64,000 nucleotides of DNA from Paenibacillus sabinae T27 (GTDB lineage Bacteria > Bacillota > Bacilli > Paenibacillales > Paenibacillaceae), in assembly GCF_000612505.1 (NCBI RefSeq), contig NZ_CP004078.1:3263252-3327251 (forward strand), given 5' to 3'. Shown piece after piece: positions 16,975 through 26,561 of the stretch; position 1 is the first letter of the stretch; each line of letters begins with the position of its first letter. Under the pieces are notes generated by a model. It ran no database searches, was not told the DNA's origin, and was given only the letters and a program-made list of their open reading frames with translations. A program made the position numbers and the translations under genes.

Positions 16975-19302
16975 CTACTGTGCCTTCTCCAACGCATCAT
17001 TTATTCTGGTAACTACTTCCTCCAATTTCTCATAAGTAATCGTTCCCCCCGAATTCATATCCATAAAAGTCTGAATGCCCCAGAACGACCATTTTAGCAA
17101 TTCATCCAGATTTTCATTTGCCTGCTCTTGATTAATCAAGCCGTTTTCTATCAAAAACTGATAAAAGATTGGTTTGGCCGTCGCATTCTCTAGCAGTTCT
17201 GTAAATCCGCTGTCCGTCCTGATCTTTGAGACATATTTCCGGGAATTTTCCACCTGAACCGCCTTCGTAAGGCGGATGTCTCGGCTTGAGGCGCCGATCC
17301 GGACGATGAATTCCGCAGTGTCTGCAACCCATTTGCCGAACTCCGGGTTATAGTAAGAGAAGTCACGTTCTTCTAACACAAATTCAACTGTTTTCGTTTC
17401 TCCGGAATGGAGCGCCACTTTCGCGAAGCCCTTTAACTCTTGAACCGGTCGAGGGAGCTTTGATTTCGGCTGCGAAAGATACAATTGTATAATTTCTTTC
17501 CCGTAGACATCACCAGTATTTGTAATATCTACAGTTACTTTTAAAGTTTCGGGCAGCTTAACCGATGATGACGATACGGTAAGATTGCTATACGTGAATT
17601 GCGTATATGAAAGGCCGTGCCCAAACGGAAACCGCGGAGCGATTTCTTTTTTGTCGTAATAGCGGTAACCTACATAGATTCCTTCACTGTAGTACAGATC
17701 CTTTTCATTGCCGGGGAAGCTAAGATACGCAGGGGTATTGTTTAATTTCTCCGGAATGGTGGCAGACAGTTTGCCGGAAGGATTCACCAAGCCGAAGAGG
17801 ATATTGGCAAGAGCCGCTCCCATGCCTTCCCCGCCAAACCAGGTCTCCAGCACAACGCTAGCCATATCGGTCCAGGGCATCGAAACCGACTCTCCGTTAG
17901 CCAGAATCAGAATCGAGTTTCGATTTACGGCACAGACCGTTTCAATCAGTTGTTCATGACCCGATTCGATATTCATATCCTTCCGGTTGTAATCATCACT
18001 TTCTTCGGGCATAAAGGCTCCGGCGAAAATCAAAACAACATCCGCATCGCGGGCCAGAAGCCCGGCCTCCTGCAACAAAGCCTGATTTGTAGAGCCGTCG
18101 CTGTTATATCCGGGAGCATAAGCAACCTCGATAGTACCTTGGCACAGGCTGCGTATGCTATCCAGCGGTATATCTACCAGCTGCGCATTCACGACGGCGC
18201 AGCCTGTTCCTTGATATAACGGTTCAACCGCCAATTTGCCGACAACCGCAATTTTCTTGATTTTCTCAGTGGATAGTGGCAGTAATTGCCGCCCGTTTTT
18301 CAATAAAACAATGGATTCCTCTGCGGCCCGCTGTGCGATCCGGTGATGCTGAACAAAATCGAACTCGGCCTTTGGTTCCGCTTTTTCCGTCAGACTAAAT
18401 ACAAGCTGTAGAATATGCTTCACCCGGCGGTTAAGCCACTCTTCGGCGATGTCGCCTTTTTGAACGGCCTCTTCCAAAAATCTTGACGAGCTTAAAGAAA
18501 GCGGCATTTGCAAATCAAGCCCCGCCAAGGTGGCTTCCACCACATTTTTGACCGCCCCCCAGTCACTGATCACCGCTCCGGCGAATCCCCATTCCTCACG
18601 CAAAATCTGATTGAGCAGCAAGGGATCTTCGCTGGCTTGAACCCCGTTAATTTTGTTGTACGCACTCATGACGGTAGTGGGCTTGGCCTGATTAACGACC
18701 CGTTCAAAGGCTGCTAAATAGATCTCCCGCAGAGCTCTTTCCTCCACAATGGCATCCACCAGTGTTCGTTTGGTATCCGAATTATGGCAGGCAAAATGCT
18801 TGAGAGAAGTGCCGACCCCTTGACTCTGCACACCCATAACCATGGCTGCGGCCATGTCCCCTGTTAAATAGGGGTCTTCCGAATAGTATTCAAAGTTGCG
18901 TGCTGTTAAAGGATGCCGGCGAATGTTCATTCCGGGGCCCAACAGTAGATGGATCCCCAGGCGACGGCACTCCTTGGCAATCGCTTGGCCGATCTCATAG
19001 ATCAGCTCTTTATTCCATGAGCAAGCAACCGTTGATGCCGAGGGAAAGCAGGTAGCCTTATGGGTATTACTGATCGCCTCTTCACTGTCAAATCGGCTGC
19101 TAATGGACTCATAAAAGGATTGCGATCGGGTGATTTCGGAATCCTTCTGAAATCGGACGCCGCTTGAACCGTCACTCATAAGAATAGAAGGAATGCCCAG
19201 GTGTTTAAAGGCTTTGGTTTTCCATGAATTTTCACCGGTACATAACGCCACTTTTTCATGTAAGGTCATATCACTTATAAGCCTGTCCAAATCTTTATGC
19301 AT
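16975..19302 (-). CDS. GH3 family beta-glycosidase (beta-glucosidase type)
   Basis: Hydrolyses beta-linked glucosides or xylosides with retention. About 775 residues: an (alpha/beta)8 barrel (KHFACHN, RALREIYLAAFE), the nucleophile Asp in AVISDWGAV (about 245-253), an alpha/beta sandwich domain, and a C-terminal fibronectin-III-like domain preceded by FPFGHGLSYTQF. There is no signal peptide, so it acts inside the cell on imported oligosaccharides. It is the last gene of the ABC operon, 30 nt after the binding-protein gene. The ATG at 19302 is chosen for its ribosome site; a start four codons earlier is possible. Confidence 0.95.
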   Translation of the reverse strand: MHKDLDRLISDMTLHEKVALCTGENSWKTKAFKHLGIPSILMSDGSSGVRFQKDSEITRSQSFYESISSRFDSEEAISNTHKATCFPSASTVACSWNKELIYEIGQAIAKECRRLGIHLLLGPGMNIRRHPLTARNFEYYSEDPYLTGDMAAAMVMGVQSQGVGTSLKHFACHNSDTKRTLVDAIVEERALREIYLAAFERVVNQAKPTTVMSAYNKINGVQASEDPLLLNQILREEWGFAGAVISDWGAVKNVVEATLAGLDLQMPLSLSSSRFLEEAVQKGDIAEEWLNRRVKHILQLVFSLTEKAEPKAEFDFVQHHRIAQRAAEESIVLLKNGRQLLPLSTEKIKKIAVVGKLAVEPLYQGTGCAVVNAQLVDIPLDSIRSLCQGTIEVAYAPGYNSDGSTNQALLQEAGLLARDADVVLIFAGAFMPEESDDYNRKDMNIESGHEQLIETVCAVNRNSILILANGESVSMPWTDMASVVLETWFGGEGMGAALANILFGLVNPSGKLSATIPEKLNNTPAYLSFPGNEKDLYYSEGIYVGYRYYDKKEIAPRFPFGHGLSYTQFTYSNLTVSSSSVKLPETLKVTVDITNTGDVYGKEIIQLYLSQPKSKLPRPVQELKGFAKVALHSGETKTVEFVLEERDFSYYNPEFGKWVADTAEFIVRIGASSRDIRLTKAVQVENSRKYVSKIRTDSGFTELLENATAKPIFYQFLIENGLINQEQANENLDELLKWSFWGIQTFMDMNSGGTITYEKLEEVVTRINDALEKAQ

Positions 19303-19332
19303 AGTTAACCCCATTTCCAGTATTTTCGGTCT

Positions 19333-20625
19333 TTATTCAGCCAGACGATCCCATTCGTTTTGTAATTCTTGGAGGAAACCGTCCTTATCCACTTGACCGG
19401 CTACAAATCTCTGTACAGCTTCCCCAAAAGCCTGTGCAACACCATCCGGGTAGTAGGAATTGTACGATCCATATACCTTTCCTTCCTTTAAGTAGCGGGA
19501 AAGGTCTGCTCCCAAATCACCAATCGTTTCATTATCTGCCGAAAAGGAAGAGAATCCCGGTATAAGCTGCATGTCCTTGGTCATATGGGTTTGTCCTTCC
19601 GGCGTAGTGACAAGCCAGTTGAAGAAGTCCTTTACTTCTTTTTTTACATTAGAATCCTTATTGATGGCCCAATAACCACTAACGCCCGCATACAGTTTGT
19701 CATTCTCTTCCGGATTGTCGTTCACCGGGAGAGGCATTAACCCTGTTTCGAGGCTCGCATTTCCATTATCAATAGTCGGCTGGAGCCAGTTTCCTCCGAG
19801 CGTCATAGCTATCTCGCCATTCACCAATTGGGTAGTCTGATTATTAAAGTTGGTGCTCAGCCCGTTCTTTCCGTTGGCAAAATCATATTGAATAAAATCC
19901 GCCACTTCCTTAAAAATTTCATTTCCAACAAATGTAGCGGTTCCGTCATATAACCCTTTAATAAAAGCCAGCGGATCCTTCTGACGGGCAATCCCCATAT
20001 TAACCAGGAAATTACCAGCCTGATACCAATCCATATATGCCCCTACTAAGGGTTGTATTCCGGCTGATTTCAGCGATTCGACATCCTGTTTCAATTCGGT
20101 TAATGTTACGGGAACCTTGGATATCCCCGCTTGCTGAAAGAGCTTTTTGTTATAGACATATCCATATCCTTCCACAGATACCGGCAGTCCGTATACTTTT
20201 CCATCATCTCCGGTAATGCCTTCCTTCGCCAGGGGAATCATATCTTTAGTCCAGGGCTGATCCGTCAAGTCCTCCAGTTGAGACTGCCAGAGTTTCAAAT
20301 CCTGATTCCCAAGTACTGTAAAGACATCGGGCAGTTCTCCGGAAGCCAACTTGGTCTTGAGACCCGTGCTGAAATTGTCGCTGACAGACTCAATCGAAAA
20401 TTGAATGTCCGGGTGAAGGGCAGTGTACGCTTCTGCTGTCTTTTTCAATGCCTTGTCAATCTCAATTTTGTTCTGATAAATATATATTGTCTTGGTTTTA
20501 GCGCTTTCCGAAGAACCCGTTTGCGAATTTTGTCCTTCGTTCGCTTGTCCACCGCATGCCGTCAATGCCAGCACCCCTGCCAACGACACGCACAGCATAG
20601 TAAGTCTCCCTTTTGTTCTCTTCAT
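19333..20625 (-). CDS. Sugar ABC transporter substrate-binding lipoprotein
   Basis: 430 residues, with a signal peptide ending in lipobox LTACGG (about residues 21-26), so it is anchored outside. Family-1 solute-binding features: IEIDKALKKTAEAYTALHPDIQ, KVYGLPVSVEGYGYVYNKKLF, and GEIAMTLGGNWLQP. This class binds oligosaccharides for MalFGK-type importers. It is third in the operon after the two permeases, an unusual order, and directly precedes the GH3 enzyme. The ligand is probably a beta-glucoside or xylooligosaccharide, judging by the neighbour. Confidence 0.93.
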   Translation of the reverse strand: MKRTKGRLTMLCVSLAGVLALTACGGQANEGQNSQTGSSESAKTKTIYIYQNKIEIDKALKKTAEAYTALHPDIQFSIESVSDNFSTGLKTKLASGELPDVFTVLGNQDLKLWQSQLEDLTDQPWTKDMIPLAKEGITGDDGKVYGLPVSVEGYGYVYNKKLFQQAGISKVPVTLTELKQDVESLKSAGIQPLVGAYMDWYQAGNFLVNMGIARQKDPLAFIKGLYDGTATFVGNEIFKEVADFIQYDFANGKNGLSTNFNNQTTQLVNGEIAMTLGGNWLQPTIDNGNASLETGLMPLPVNDNPEENDKLYAGVSGYWAINKDSNVKKEVKDFFNWLVTTPEGQTHMTKDMQLIPGFSSFSADNETIGDLGADLSRYLKEGKVYGSYNSYYPDGVAQAFGEAVQRFVAGQVDKDGFLQELQNEWDRLAE

Positions 20626-20652
20626 TCTTTTTCCTCCTAAAATTTAATTAGC

Positions 20653-21480
20653 TCAACCTTTTACAGCGCCCGCCATTACGCCTCCGACAATTTTCTTTTG
20701 CAGAAGGATAAAGATAACAATTATAGGAAGCATGCTCATGGTTAGAGCAGGCAAAGCTATGTCCCAACGGCTGTTATACATGCCGAACAAGCGGTTAATC
20801 GCCAGTTGAACGGTACTGAGTTTCTGATTGTTCAGCAGAACCAGTGGAATCATAAAATCATTCCAAACCCAGAACATATCCATCACAAATACACTGAATA
20901 CGACCGGTGAAAGTAGAGGAAACACAATTCTTACAAATACCTGAATCACACCGCAACCATCAATCCGGGCGGCCTCCTCCAATTCATAAGGAAGAGTCTT
21001 GACTCCACTGCGGATCATAAAAAAAGCGAAAGCGAGTCCAATCCCCCAATAGGCCAGCACTGCTCCCGGAATTGTATTGTTTAAATGCATGAACTTCATG
21101 ACCTGAACAAGAGGAATCATAATTGTCGCGAAGGGAATCAACATGGATAGCAGGATGGCACTGCTAAAGATTCGGGAATAGACCGTCGGATGCCGCTCCG
21201 CCCAGTAAGCCGTCATCGTTGCCAGAATAATGACACCACATACAGCGGAAAAGGACACTATGGCTGTGTTCTTCATAATGTTAGGGATATTCACTTCTTC
21301 CCAAGCCTTTACATAATTATCGAAGCTCCACTCGTCTGGAAACCGGAGCGGAAAGGCTATAATTTCGTTAAGCGGCTTAAAGGAGTTCATGACCATGATC
21401 CATAAAGGGGCCACAAAGATTAGCACCCCCGCGAGCACAACCATAAACGTGATCAACATGGAAACGGGGTTCTTTTTCAT
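20653..21480 (-). CDS. Sugar ABC transporter permease (MalG/LacG type)
   Basis: 275 residues, six hydrophobic segments. The EAA loop for contact with the ATPase reads YELEEAARIDGCGVIQVFVRIVFPLL (about 182-207). The first transmembrane segment, MLITFMVVLAGVLIFVAPLWIMV, is typical of MalG-like subunits. It overlaps the upstream permease by 4 nt. The operon lacks an ATPase; a shared MsmX/MsiK-type ATPase encoded elsewhere is the usual partner. Confidence 0.94.
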   Translation of the reverse strand: MKKNPVSMLITFMVVLAGVLIFVAPLWIMVMNSFKPLNEIIAFPLRFPDEWSFDNYVKAWEEVNIPNIMKNTAIVSFSAVCGVIILATMTAYWAERHPTVYSRIFSSAILLSMLIPFATIMIPLVQVMKFMHLNNTIPGAVLAYWGIGLAFAFFMIRSGVKTLPYELEEAARIDGCGVIQVFVRIVFPLLSPVVFSVFVMDMFWVWNDFMIPLVLLNNQKLSTVQLAINRLFGMYNSRWDIALPALTMSMLPIIVIFILLQKKIVGGVMAGAVKG

Positions 21481-22379
21481 AAGATTTGACTCTCCTTCCT
21501 TTTGCTCATGTACAATTGAACCGAGGTGATCGCTAAAATAATGACAAAGAACACAAGCGCCTCCGCAGTGGCTAATCCGTACTTATTGTTGGCAAAGGCA
21601 TCGTTATAGATATTTAAGGCCATAGATGTAGTTGAGCCGTAGGGCCCTCCTTTTGTCAGAGAAACATTAGTCTCAAACATCTTGAGCGCGCTTGAAATCG
21701 TCCAGAACAGGGAGACTGTAATGTACGGAACACACAAGGGCAGTTTGATCCGGAGAAACGTATTTAGGGGTCTGGAACCGTCAACCTTCGCGGATTCAAT
21801 CAGCTCCGAAGAAATTCCGCTCAAAGCGGCGATCATGATGACCATCACATAACCCGCATTTTGCCAAACATTGACGATGACTAACGCGGCGAATGCCGTC
21901 TTCTCTGTTCCGAGCCATTGCTGGGTAAAGAAGCCCAAATTCAGCTTGTCACCGATCGCCGGAAAACCGGCAATAAAAATAAACTGCCAAATAAAACCAA
22001 GGATTAATCCTCCCATCGTTTGCGGCAAATAAAAGGCGGCCCGGAATGGGTTCCGAAGAGGCAGCCTGGCTGTCAATGCTACAGCCAAAAGTATGCCGAG
22101 CAAATTGATGAGCAGTACACTGACCGCAGTAATACGGAGAGTGAACCAGAAAGCATCCAAAAACTTCGCTTTCCCCGAGAATATATTGTTGAAATTGTTG
22201 AGTCCCACAAACTTAATTTCATTGGAAATTCCATTCCAATTGGAGAACGAGTAAATAATACTTATAGCAAATGGAATAACAACGACGGCAAGAAAAACTA
22301 ACGTGGAAGGTCCCAGAAACAGAAGATTACCCCATAACATGTTATATTTCTTTTTTTTCTTCAAACTCTTGTCCCCCAT
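21477..22379 (-). CDS. Sugar ABC transporter permease (MalF/LacF type)
   Basis: 300 residues with six hydrophobic segments. The EAA loop SSELIESAKVDGSRPLNTFLRIKLPL (about 187-212) and KFVGLNNF near the start mark the MalF-type subunit. First gene of the four-gene uptake/hydrolysis operon, transcribed away from the AraC regulator across a 148-nt AT-rich divergent promoter region. Confidence 0.94.
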   Translation of the reverse strand: MGDKSLKKKKKYNMLWGNLLFLGPSTLVFLAVVVIPFAISIIYSFSNWNGISNEIKFVGLNNFNNIFSGKAKFLDAFWFTLRITAVSVLLINLLGILLAVALTARLPLRNPFRAAFYLPQTMGGLILGFIWQFIFIAGFPAIGDKLNLGFFTQQWLGTEKTAFAALVIVNVWQNAGYVMVIMIAALSGISSELIESAKVDGSRPLNTFLRIKLPLCVPYITVSLFWTISSALKMFETNVSLTKGGPYGSTTSMALNIYNDAFANNKYGLATAEALVFFVIILAITSVQLYMSKRKESQIL

Positions 22380-22527
22380 TTTTCAAATTCCTTTTTATAA
22401 TGTCAGCATTTATAACACATTCTTTACTTGTTACTTTAAATTATATAAAATTAAAAACAAATTTCTTCGCTTTTTTTAGCTGATTTATAGCGAAAAATTG
22501 ATATTGTGTCAGGGGGATGATCAATTT

Positions 22528-23400
22528 ATGAATTATAGCCACGAAAGTATTATGGTTCCCGAAGGATTATTGGCATGGATCTACTTGCATTCGGAAAACC
22601 AAGTCACCTTGGTGGAAGATCATTGGCATCGCAGCCTAGAGTTAACTTTGATGCTCGAAGGTGAGAGCTTATATAACATAAATGGAAATGAAATCCTTGT
22701 TCGCGAGAATGAATTGGTTTTGATCAACAGCGGAGAAATTCACAGTTGTCAAATTGATCGGTCCAAACCCTATGAGGCTTTGACGATTATTTTTCCCTTT
22801 GATCTACTGAAACAATCCAATCCAAGCGTTGAAAAATTTTTCTTCACCTTGGACAATGATTCGCCCAGCTATACACAATTGGTCTCAATATTTAGAGAAA
22901 CCTACCACCTTTTCAAAAAACGAGCCTCCAATCCGCATTACCAACTAAAATTAAATAGTGTGTTTTATGATATTTTGTATCTTCTCATGACCAGCTTCAT
23001 TACTGAAAAAAAACTGTCCTTGTCTGTAAAATCCCAAAAGTACTGGAATAGATGTCAAATGATTATCGAATATGTAGACGAACATTATAAAGAGCAGCTT
23101 ACCTTAACCTCACTGTCCAGGGAGTTTGGGATATCCAAAGAGCATCTGGCAAGGACATTTAAAGAATATATGGGAACAACTTTTAAAAAACATCTCACCC
23201 GTATCCGTCTGTTTTATGCTTATCAGTTACTTATCTATACCGATTACTCCCTCCTGGAAATCGCCATGAAAGAAGGTTTTACCGACAGCCGCTCCTTTAT
23301 CAATAGTTTCAAAGAAATATATGGGATCACGCCGCAAAAATACAGAAAAACACTGGCAAATCATCATATCATCCGTCATAAAAAATACGATTTGACGTAA
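22528..23400 (+). CDS. AraC-family transcriptional regulator of the GH3/ABC operon
   Basis: About 290 residues. An N-terminal cupin-type sugar sensor (DHWHRSLELTLMLEGES... LVLINSGEIHSCQ) precedes a C-terminal pair of HTHs: LTLTSLSREFGISKEHLARTFKEYMGTTFKKHLTRIRL, then LLEIAMKEGFTDSRSFINSFKEIYGITPQKYRK. Its position and divergent direction make it the likely activator of the ABC-GH3 operon in response to the imported sugar. The ATG at 22528 has AGGGGG upstream. Confidence 0.93.
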   Translation: MNYSHESIMVPEGLLAWIYLHSENQVTLVEDHWHRSLELTLMLEGESLYNINGNEILVRENELVLINSGEIHSCQIDRSKPYEALTIIFPFDLLKQSNPSVEKFFFTLDNDSPSYTQLVSIFRETYHLFKKRASNPHYQLKLNSVFYDILYLLMTSFITEKKLSLSVKSQKYWNRCQMIIEYVDEHYKEQLTLTSLSREFGISKEHLARTFKEYMGTTFKKHLTRIRLFYAYQLLIYTDYSLLEIAMKEGFTDSRSFINSFKEIYGITPQKYRKTLANHHIIRHKKYDLT

Positions 23401-23600
23401 GTTATCCGTGACTGCAAACTCGTTCTCTCGCGTTTTGAAAAACAAATAGAAGCCCTCGCCACAAGCAGGAGCTTCAAGTTATTGAATCACATGACAATTT
23501 TTTATCTCAATGCCAAGACCATCTCTTCACTTGTCCGAATTCGGCCAGAGTTACTTTGCCGCTTAACTTTTGATGTATGTATTCAATGATTTTTTCTACT

Positions 23601-23608
23601 TTTATAGA
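23601..23608. repeat. Target-site duplication, copy 1
   Basis: TTTATAGA directly outside the right end of the ISL3-type element. It matches TTTAAAGA at 24510-24517 in 7 of 8 bases; 8 bp is the usual duplication length of ISL3 elements. Confidence 0.7.
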
Positions 23609-24509
23609 GGCTCAATCTAAAAAATTAGTGTTTGATATTTTCAGCCAGATGAACGATGCCGATTGCATTCGACTAAAATGCCAGCTTTGTAACGTTCGCG
23701 ATTGCGTGTGAAGTAGTGCCGGCGCTGATACGCTTTGATGCGATTGTGCCGTCCTTCGACGGTTGCGTTGGTCCAGCGGCAGCGATGGTAGTTCACAATC
23801 TCCGTTTCCCAATTGCGCATCGTCTTCAAGGTGCTTCGAACGGCATCATGATCAATGCTCTCGCCCTGCTGACACCAACGGTTAAGCTAAGGCTAGCGAT
23901 CCGGGCGTCCGGTGAACAGTTATACCAAAGGGAAAAAGCTTCTTTCCATTCCCAGACACTGCGCAGCAGCGGCGAGAAGCCGAGTAACCTAATTAGCTGG
24001 GCTTTACTCTTTTCCGGCAAGGTGTCCGCTGGGGGATTCAGTAGTCGATGATGGCTTTTTAAGATCGCCTTGGCTCTTGGGGCAAGAGTCTGCTGTACCG
24101 ACTTGCGGACGTCCTGGACACTTTCAATAACATAGCCGTGAACGTGGAAACGATCTGCAATGCGGATGGCACCGGGAAAGCATTCGCTGATCCACGTGTG
24201 GTATACCTGGGCCAGATCCATGACAACAGCTTTAGGCTTCAACGTAAGAAAGTCGGGGTGCTGGCGAGCATAGGCACGCAGGTCTTCCAGCTTGCGTCCA
24301 GCCAGCAAATCCAGCATGGTTTCGCCCCGAAGAAAACAATTTTATGAAGTTGTAGCTCTGGTAATCCGAGAATTTCGTTGATATACTGGAGTGGCATCTG
24401 TCATTTCCTTCTTTGTTGTTGGGTAGGACTTACAACAATACAGGATTTGCAGATGTTTTTCCATTTTTAACCTTGTTTTATTTTCAACCGCTAATTTCGG
24501 TTTTGAGCC
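23609..24509 (-). mobile_element. Decayed ISL3-family insertion sequence
   Basis: About 900 bp bounded by imperfect inverted repeats. The two ends, read inward, both start GGCTCAA and share AAATTAG and TTGA at the same offsets. They are flanked by near-identical 8-bp repeats (TTTATAGA, TTTAAAGA). Inside is one ISL3 transposase with a large internal deletion and a frameshift. A full element would be about 1.4 kb. It sits within an AraC gene and cannot move by itself. Confidence 0.8.
23641..24397 (-). pseudogene. ISL3 transposase, internally deleted and frameshifted
   Basis: Begins MPLQYINEILGLPELQLHKIV (24397), the typical ISL3 N-terminus, with a good AAGGAA ribosome site. The zinc-ribbon and HTH region is deleted. 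The catalytic core resumes in another frame with LLAGRKLEDLRAYARQHP, AVVMDLAQVYHTWISECFPGA and ADRFHVHGYV. A further frameshift near 23829 leads to YHRCRWTNATVEGRHNRIK and the C-terminal YKAGILVECNRH. Not functional. Confidence 0.88.
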
Positions 24510-24517
24510 TTTAAAGA
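24510..24517. repeat. Target-site duplication, copy 2
   Basis: TTTAAAGA directly outside the left end of the ISL3-type element; differs by one base from the copy at 23601-23608. Confidence 0.7.
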
Positions 24518-24921
24518 AATAGAGTAATTCTGATTTTACTTTTTGATATTGTGGTAAATGGCAATCAATAATGGCTGGAGACAGGTTCCATTTGCCATCA
24601 TTCAAACTGACACGCGCATAACTAAAATGAACAGATAGAAAGCTGCAAGACCGCTCCTTATCCAGCTCTATAGAATGGGATACGCCGGGCCGAATGTAGA
24701 ATAGCATCCCTTCTTTGCCTAGAAATCTTTTTCCCCCGACGATCATCCTTCCCGTTCCCCCGGTAAGAATTGCGAGCTGATGATAGGGAAGGGTTCTTGT
24801 GATTTTACGGGGATACTCTCCGGGTTCCTTGAGCTTCCTGCCGTTGCAGTAATAAATTTCCTCCATTTTTCATTCACCAACCTTCCGTCCTCATCATAAA
24901 CAAGGAGAAAAGAAGGGCGGG

Positions 24922-25767
24922 ATGCAGTTGGATAAGAATACCGGTTATGAGCAGCGGGCCATCTTTCTGGCTGCAGTCTGCGGTCAGACTTATACCCAAT
25001 TTTCAAATGCGGATGGTTCGTTCGTTGTTCCATTGAATTACTCGGTCAGTCATATTATTCAGGCAAAATCCATTAACAATGAATGGGAGCGTTTCGGGTT
25101 TATTATCGAATCTCCGCAAGAGATTATCATTGCCTTTCGGGGAACCAGTTCCACATCCGACTGGATCTCTGACATCATCGCCTCGCAGAAGAGATTTAAA
25201 TATATTAAGCAGGACTGTCTCACCCATCGGGGCTTCACTGACATCTATTCCTCGGCGCGTGATGAGCTCATTGCCGCACTGACCCGATTGTCGACAGACA
25301 AGACATTGTACATTACAGGCCACAGTCTTGGCGCGGCGCTCGCGACATTATGTGCGACGGATATTGCGGTCAATACTGCATATCGTTCACCTAACCTGTA
25401 TACCTATGGGTCTCCCCGTGTAGGCGATCCGGCATTTTCCAAAGCTTTTACCGAATATGTCAGGAACAGCTGCCGCATTGCCAACCTCTATGATCTGGTA
25501 ACCTATACGCCGCCAACCATTTACAAGCTGCCCAAACGGGAAAAAAAATACTATTACAGTCATGTCCAGACCTTCTCATCGCTGTCCTTCCAGAATGGAG
25601 GCATAGGCCCCAATCACGTAATCGGAAGCTATTTCGCTGCGCTCTCCCGCCTGCACCCGAAATACACCGAAGCATTATGCGCAACGAATCCTGGCTTTTG
25701 CCCGGTCACTGCAGTGTCCCCAACGGAATTGCCAGAACCGCAGGAGATAAAAGACGGAAACTTGTAG
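24922..25767 (+). CDS. Class-3 lipase / triacylglycerol lipase-like hydrolase
   Basis: 281 residues of the alpha/beta-hydrolase class-3 lipase family. The nucleophile elbow is GHSLGAALATL (about 132-142). The catalytic Asp is likely in YDLVTYTPP, and His in GPNHVIGSY near residue 234. AFRGTSSTSDW gives the oxyanion region. There is no signal peptide, so either cytoplasmic or released by another route. Preceded by AAGGAGAAAAGAAGGGCGGG. A degraded duplicate lies at 16494-16869 with the same 5' flank. Confidence 0.88.
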   Translation: MQLDKNTGYEQRAIFLAAVCGQTYTQFSNADGSFVVPLNYSVSHIIQAKSINNEWERFGFIIESPQEIIIAFRGTSSTSDWISDIIASQKRFKYIKQDCLTHRGFTDIYSSARDELIAALTRLSTDKTLYITGHSLGAALATLCATDIAVNTAYRSPNLYTYGSPRVGDPAFSKAFTEYVRNSCRIANLYDLVTYTPPTIYKLPKREKKYYYSHVQTFSSLSFQNGGIGPNHVIGSYFAALSRLHPKYTEALCATNPGFCPVTAVSPTELPEPQEIKDGNL

Positions 25768-25842
25768 AGTTTCGAAAAATGTTATAAAACAGAGAAAGAT
25801 ATTTTCCACATAAAAGCCAACCGAATCGAAGGAGATCACAAG

Positions 25843-26490
25843 ATGGACAAGGAACGGGTTCTCGAAAAAACAAATCAATTCGTCAAAGACAAGCTAGAGG
25901 GTGAAGGGTCCGGACATGACTGGTGGCATATTGTCAGAGTCCGTAACAACGCGCTGGATATAGCCAGGCAGACCGATGGAGCCGATTGTTTTATCGTTGA
26001 ATTGGGTGCTCTGCTGCATGACATCGCCGACCATAAGTTCGGATATACCGACGAGGACAGAAGAAGAATCATTTCGGAGCTGTTGATCGACTTGGAAGTT
26101 TCCAATGAGGTTATTGAAGAGGTAATCTACATAGCGAATCATATTTCTTATAAGGGAGGAACGAACAAGCATACACTGTCTACTATTGAAGCCAAAATCG
26201 TTCAGGACGCCGATCGGCTAGATGCCATCGGTGCGCTGGGGATTGCGAGAACGTTTGCTTACGGCGGGCATGTTAACAGACCAATCTATCATCCGGCATC
26301 AGACGAGGAGGCAGGCAAGGTTACAGATGGCAGCAGCGAAAACGATACGATCAGCCACTTCTATGACAAACTGCTCTTGTTGAAAGATTTGATGAATACG
26401 GAGATAGGGGCACAAAAAGCACAAAAAAGACATGATACCATGGTTGAATTTCTAGATCATTTCTATGCGGAATGGAACGGAGAAAATTGA
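25843..26490 (+). CDS. HD-domain phosphohydrolase (YedJ-like)
   Basis: 215 residues. HD-superfamily metal ligands: H in GHDWWHIVRVRNNA (about 24-37), HD in GALLHDIADHKFG (about 55-67), H in ANHISYKGG, and D in IVQDADRLDAIGALGIART. These match uncharacterised HD hydrolases such as YedJ, which dephosphorylate small phosphorylated substrates. AAGGAGATCACAAG precedes the ATG. Followed by a bidirectional terminator. Confidence 0.88.
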   Translation: MDKERVLEKTNQFVKDKLEGEGSGHDWWHIVRVRNNALDIARQTDGADCFIVELGALLHDIADHKFGYTDEDRRRIISELLIDLEVSNEVIEEVIYIANHISYKGGTNKHTLSTIEAKIVQDADRLDAIGALGIARTFAYGGHVNRPIYHPASDEEAGKVTDGSSENDTISHFYDKLLLLKDLMNTEIGAQKAQKRHDTMVEFLDHFYAEWNGEN

Positions 26491-26499
26491 AAAATGAAA

Positions 26500-26544
26500 A
26501 GCCTGTAAACGAGGCTGCCTCAAGCAGGTCCCCGTTTACAGGCT
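26500..26544. terminator. Bidirectional terminator between HD hydrolase and lipoprotein
   Basis: AGCCTGTAAACG and CGTTTACAGGCT form a 12-bp stem. On the minus strand it is followed by TTTTCATTTTTC, so it best serves the lipoprotein gene, but it lies at the convergent 3' ends of both. Confidence 0.85.
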
Positions 26545-26561
26545 GATAATATCTAAAGCAA

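Larger units (their letters stand above)
23517..24866 (-). pseudogene. AraC-family regulator interrupted by ISL3-type element
   Basis: The 5' part (24510-24866) encodes a cupin-type sensor half (YHQLAILTGGTGRMIVGGKRFL, LFYIRPGVSHSIEL). The frame enters the IS at 24509. After the IS, 23608-23517 resumes as IKVEKIIEYIHQKLSGKVTLAEF, the start of an AraC HTH domain, then stops early (WSWH-TGA). So both the insertion and a later loss of the DNA-binding domain have destroyed it. It is divergent from the intact lipase gene. Confidence 0.8.
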
